Of a stretch of DNA of 64,000 bases, positions 61,577 to 64,000 are shown one piece after another (positions within the stretch are counted from its first letter, which is position 1; each line of letters starts with the position of its first letter). Under the pieces are notes generated by a model, which was given only the letters and a program-made list of their open reading frames with translations, ran no database searches and had not been told where the DNA came from. The DNA lies in NCBI GenBank assembly GCA_964432885.1, contig CAYSPG010000006.1, positions 133,994 through 197,993 of the forward strand. Reading direction: 5' to 3'. Origin of the DNA: CAYSPG01 sp964432885. Lineage in GTDB: Bacteria; Bacteroidota; Bacteroidia; AKYH767-A; OLB10. Made by a program: the position numbers and the translations under genes.

Positions 61577-62791
61577 TTATTGCTTTACAAACTTTTGTGT
61601 GGCGGTGTGTGTGCCATCGTTTATTTGCACGGTGTAAATGCCTTTGGCGTAGTTTAAAGTTTGAAGTTTAAAGTTTAAAGTTGTGATTGGTGTGGAGAAA
61701 ATTGTTTTTCCTGTGGCATCAATAACTTTAAGTGTTGCATTTTTTTGAACTGTAAACTGTAAACTGCAAACCACAAACTCGGTGCAGGGGTTGGGGCTAA
61801 CTTCAAACTTTAAACTTGAAACTTCAAACTCGGTAGTGCCGGTGCTGCAGGCGCTGTCGGGAGTGTATTCCCAAAGGTCGCTGTATGTAGGCAAAGATCC
61901 AAATGGAAGTGCCCCTAATCCAATATACCCTTTATTACCAATTGAAAAATAGGCGGGCCAGGCACGGGAAATGTTTGATACGTATGCTTTTTGAGTCCAA
62001 ACATTATTGACGGGGTTATACTCATGCAAATCTGCATTAATGCCAATATCTTTTCCTACACCATAATACCCTACATTGCAAATAGTAAAGGCAGCTCCAC
62101 AATCCTTGGGGGGATTAATGAAATTTGCTTTTTGCAGCCAACTATCTGTAAGGCTATTGTATTCCCATAGCGAAGACAAGAAATACAGAAATGAATTCAT
62201 ACCGCCAACTACATAGCCGTTATTTCCAACTACAAACCCATTTGCATTATATCTTGATGCTACTGTAGGCAAGCCGGTTTTTTGTGTCCAGATGTTTGTT
62301 GCCGGATTGTACTGCCAAATATCATGTTTATCAGTATTTGTATCCCTGCCTGTGGATACGTAACCCATATTTCCAATTGCAAAAGCAACGGCAAATGATC
62401 TGTTTCCACCAGCAAAATTGGCTATCTGTGTCCAAGTGTTTATTGCGGGATCGTATTGCCAAAAATCCTGAAAGGAAGAAGGAAATGTATCAGTTCCTGT
62501 TCCTGCATATCCTTTATTTCCAATAGAAAATGCTACAGCGCCAATTCTGGGAGTCCCACCAAAATTAGCCTTCTGTGTCCAACTATTTGTAACTGGATCA
62601 TACTCCCAAAAGTCGTTGTATTTTATATCATTGCTATCAATACCACAGCCAATATATCCTTTGTTTCCAATTGCCATTGAAAACGGAGAGTACCTTGCAA
62701 CCCCCGGAAAATTCGCCTTCTGCGTCCAGTAATCTGCTTTCGCGCCAAGCGAAATAAAAAATAAAAGAGCAACAGCGTAGCGTTTATTCAT
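61577..62791 (-). CDS. Kelch-repeat secreted protein with T9SS tail (copy 3)
   Basis: 404 residues, signal MNKRYAVALLFFISLGAKA. Six blades (YWTQKANFPGVARYSPFSMAIGNKGYIGCG, SWTQKANFGGTPR, TWTQIANFAGGNR, IWTQKTGLPTVASR, SWLQKANFINPPK, VWTQKAYVSNISR) and a sorting domain nearly identical to copy 2. It has no HicAB upstream; instead the spacer holds palindromic elements. It closes the kelch/HicAB alternation. Confidence 0.9.
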   Translation of the reverse strand: MNKRYAVALLFFISLGAKADYWTQKANFPGVARYSPFSMAIGNKGYIGCGIDSNDIKYNDFWEYDPVTNSWTQKANFGGTPRIGAVAFSIGNKGYAGTGTDTFPSSFQDFWQYDPAINTWTQIANFAGGNRSFAVAFAIGNMGYVSTGRDTNTDKHDIWQYNPATNIWTQKTGLPTVASRYNANGFVVGNNGYVVGGMNSFLYFLSSLWEYNSLTDSWLQKANFINPPKDCGAAFTICNVGYYGVGKDIGINADLHEYNPVNNVWTQKAYVSNISRAWPAYFSIGNKGYIGLGALPFGSLPTYSDLWEYTPDSACSTGTTEFEVSSLKFEVSPNPCTEFVVCSLQFTVQKNATLKVIDATGKTIFSTPITTLNFKLQTLNYAKGIYTVQINDGTHTATQKFVKQ

Positions 62792-62855
62792 AGTATTTTT
62801 TTGCGCACACCAAACTTACAGTGTTTGCGGCAATAAAAAAAGGGGCAAATTTTAG

Positions 62856-63076
62856 AGCCTGTTTAAATTTTTATCAAAATAAATTATATGTCGCCCCTAT
62901 GGGGCTTTAGCAATGAGATATTTATAATTTCTACCAACATCTTGCTCCTACGGAGCTTAACTGTTGCTAAATAAAGCTTCGTAGGAGCAAGATGTTGGTA
63001 GAAAAAGCAATTTGCATATTAGAAAGCCCCCATCGGGGCGACATATTAAAATAATCCAATCAAATTTAAACAGGCT
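62856..63076. mobile_element. MITE-like palindromic element with 15-bp terminal inverted repeats
   Basis: AGCCTGTTTAAATTT at 62856-62870 is repeated inverted and perfect at 63062-63076, and TTTAG flanks both ends (62851-62855, 63077-63081) as a possible 5-bp target duplication. Inside is a second, 25-bp perfect inverted repeat (62928-62952 with 62980-63004) and GC-rich hairpins (CGCCCCTATGGGGC, GCCCCCATCGGGGC). It encodes no protein. It fills most of the 349-bp spacer 62792-63140. Confidence 0.7.
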
Positions 63077-63140
63077 TTTAGCCATACAGGCAACATTGCG
63101 GATGCGTTTGTAGTCTATGTAGTAACAAAACTATACAGCT

Positions 63141-63362
63141 ATGTCTAAAAATCCATGCCCAAACCCCATTACACCCCGCGAGGTGGAGATACTTGACCTT
63201 GTATGGCAAAACAACACGGTGCAAGAGGCTGCCGACTTGCTTTTTATTTCAAATGCTACTGCCGAAACCGAAATAAAAAACGCCCGCAAGCGCAATGGTG
63301 TAAAAAACGTTGCATCACTTTATAGAATAGCGCTTAAGGCAGGACTAATTTCTGTTCCGTAA
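63141..63362 (+). CDS. Stand-alone LuxR/GerE-type helix-turn-helix protein
   Basis: 73 residues. ITPREVEILDLVWQNNTVQEAADLLFISNATAETEIKNARKRNGVKNVASLYRIALKAGLI matches the C-terminal DNA-binding domain of LuxR/NarL proteins; no receiver or sensor domain is attached. It could bind DNA as a small autonomous regulator or be a fragment. It sits alone between two non-coding palindromic elements. A palindrome suited to a dimeric regulator is at 63877-63892. Confidence 0.82.
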   Translation: MSKNPCPNPITPREVEILDLVWQNNTVQEAADLLFISNATAETEIKNARKRNGVKNVASLYRIALKAGLISVP

Positions 63363-63481
63363 AAAAGTAACCAACGTACTGCCGGGGTATGTTACACAAT
63401 ATTTAGGGTAACTGTCGTCCGATTAAATAGAAAAGATTCCTCGGCTTCGCTCGGAATGATAGTTTACTCAGAGGTACGATG

Positions 63482-63706
63482 CACAACTGTCCGAAACCAT
63501 GCAAATCCCGTAGGGATTAGATATTGGTAACTGTAAAACATCAATAACTTAAAAGTCCCGTAGGGACGAAATATTGAACCGATGGAAAAAATATTCCGTC
63601 CCTACAGGACTTCGCTTTACACACTTTAGTTGTTTTACCAATATTTAATCCCTACGGGATTAACAATAGCAGAAACACATCGTAAATCATGTTTCGGACA
63701 GTTGTG
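63482..63706. mobile_element. 225-bp element nested in the outer element, 9-bp target duplication
   Basis: CACAACTGTCCGAAAC is present at both ends in inverted orientation, and GGTACGATG is duplicated at 63473-63481 and 63707-63715. The interior has two pairs of facing hairpin units (TCCCGTAGGGA type) followed by ATATTGGTAA-like words, an arrangement like REP sequences. Non-coding. Confidence 0.78.
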
Positions 63707-63711
63707 GGTAC

Positions 63712-63770
63712 GATGGTAGAGAGGGGCTTACTTTTGGGCTTCGCCCAAAAGTAAGCCCCTCTCTACCATC
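63712..63770. repeat. Perfect 28-bp hairpin with 3-nt loop
   Basis: 63712-63739 is fully complementary to 63743-63770; the tip is GGGC-TTC-GCCC. It lies inside the outer element beside the nested one. Part of its left arm overlaps the 9-bp duplication. Confidence 0.85.
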
Positions 63771-63876
63771 CAAAATTCTAAATGCTTGTCATTCCGAGCG
63801 AAGCCGAGGAATCTAATCTTAAAAAGTAAAATTTTAATCGGACAACAGTGATTTAGGGTATTGTTAAAAAATAAAT

Positions 63877-63892
63877 TACCCAAAAATGGGTA
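63877..63892. promoter_or_regulatory. Operator-like palindrome TACCCAAAAATGGGTA
   Basis: Perfect 6-4-6 inverted repeat, 44 bp before a possible start codon at 63937. It may be a regulator binding site for the gene that runs off the window. Confidence 0.4.
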
Positions 63893-63936
63893 TTGTATAA
63901 CCGCCACTGCCACTTTTACTTTGGCAGCGTTAACGC

Positions 63937-64000
63937 ATGACAGGATTGACAGCGTTCATTAAAAAGTTGGTACTACCTTTTATTCAGATGCTATTAGCCA
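63937..64000 (+). CDS. Possible N-terminus of a protein running off the right edge
   Basis: ATG 63937 opens MTGLTAFIKKLVLPFIQMLLA and is still open at the window end. A TACTTTG -7-like motif lies just upstream (63917-63923). Only 21 codons are visible and no family can be named. Confidence 0.35.
   Translation, partial: MTGLTAFIKKLVLPFIQMLLA

Larger units (their letters stand above)
61043..61810. repeat. 768-bp direct repeat, copy B
   Basis: Second copy of 59282-60049. It carries the second hicAB module with its promoter and the 3' end of the third kelch gene. Confidence 0.9.
63411..63850. mobile_element. Non-autonomous transposable element with 10-bp flanking duplication
   Basis: ACTGTCGTCCGATTAAA (63411-63427) faces its inverted copy at 63833-63849 with one mismatch. 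ATTTAGGGTA flanks the element at 63401-63410 and 63851-63860, as a target duplication would. A further 26-bp inverted repeat lies inside (63434-63459 with 63789-63814; core TCCTCGGCTTCGCTCGGA). No transposase is encoded. A second element is inserted at 63482-63706. Confidence 0.75.

Noticed and set aside
63728..63913. Minus-strand frame of 61 codons
   Set aside because: Crosses the 28-bp hairpin and the inverted end of a transposable element; no coding signal.
1..64000. tRNA, rRNA, riboswitch or prophage genes
   Set aside because: Reading through the spacers I found no cloverleaf, rRNA block or known riboswitch core. The S74 and fibre genes have T9SS and signal features rather than phage neighbours.

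Overview
The window is chromosomal DNA from a member of the Bacteroidota. The evidence is consistent: many secreted proteins end in type IX secretion system (T9SS) sorting domains, gldH and the ricT-gldH-holB neighbourhood are present, promoters carry the phylum's TAnnTTTG -7 box, Shine-Dalgarno sites are nearly absent, and base composition is AT-rich. No marker here allows a genus to be named.

Layout. 1-8953 (minus strand): surface proteins, namely a very large beta-helix/HYR protein cut by the left edge, a protein of five FDTDPG repeats with a T9SS tail, a short beta-helix protein and an unknown protein. 9.0-12.6 kb: a 42-bp tandem repeat, a TPR histidine kinase, a pseudo-receiver and a NarL-type regulator; one 8-2-8 palindrome occurs before the kinase, before the pseudo-receiver and before the giant surface protein. 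12.6-15.4 kb: gldH, ricT, holB. 15.5-19.5 kb: TolC, efflux adaptor, gpsA. 19.5-25.6 kb (minus): a probable exopolysaccharide synthesis/export operon (TolC fused to a TIM-barrel-like domain, HlyD-type adaptor, TackOD1 zinc protein, processive GT2). 25.7-42 kb: mostly housekeeping and metabolism (peptide transporter, DUF2911, ALDH7-type dehydrogenase, pyruvate carboxylase, dnaX, secreted PPAD-like deiminase, GT-C membrane protein, outer-membrane barrel, fabG, queE).

42-51.5 kb (plus): an expanding family of secreted proteins arranged as pairs of one NLVPNPSFEDT-domain protein followed by one fibre-like protein. It contains a pseudogene, a chimeric gene and tracts of gene conversion. The last fibre ends in a phage-tail-spike (S74) chaperone domain plus a T9SS tail. 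51.5-57.9 kb: a PorE-like OmpA protein, dnaB, an NTF2-like protein whose lipoprotein signal has been lost by a frameshift, a DUF1801 protein and an LVIVD-repeat T9SS protein. 58-62.8 kb: three kelch-repeat T9SS proteins alternating with two identical HicAB modules. 62.8-64 kb: non-autonomous transposable-element-like palindromic elements, one nested inside another and both with target duplications, around a small stand-alone LuxR-type HTH gene.

How it fits together. Cell-surface biology dominates: T9SS cargo, gliding/T9SS-associated lipoproteins, polysaccharide export and probable two-component control of an adhesin. The strongest leads for something new are the shared palindrome regulon, the polysaccharide operon with its TolC-hydrolase fusion, the tandem secreted-fibre pairs and the HicAB/kelch alternation.
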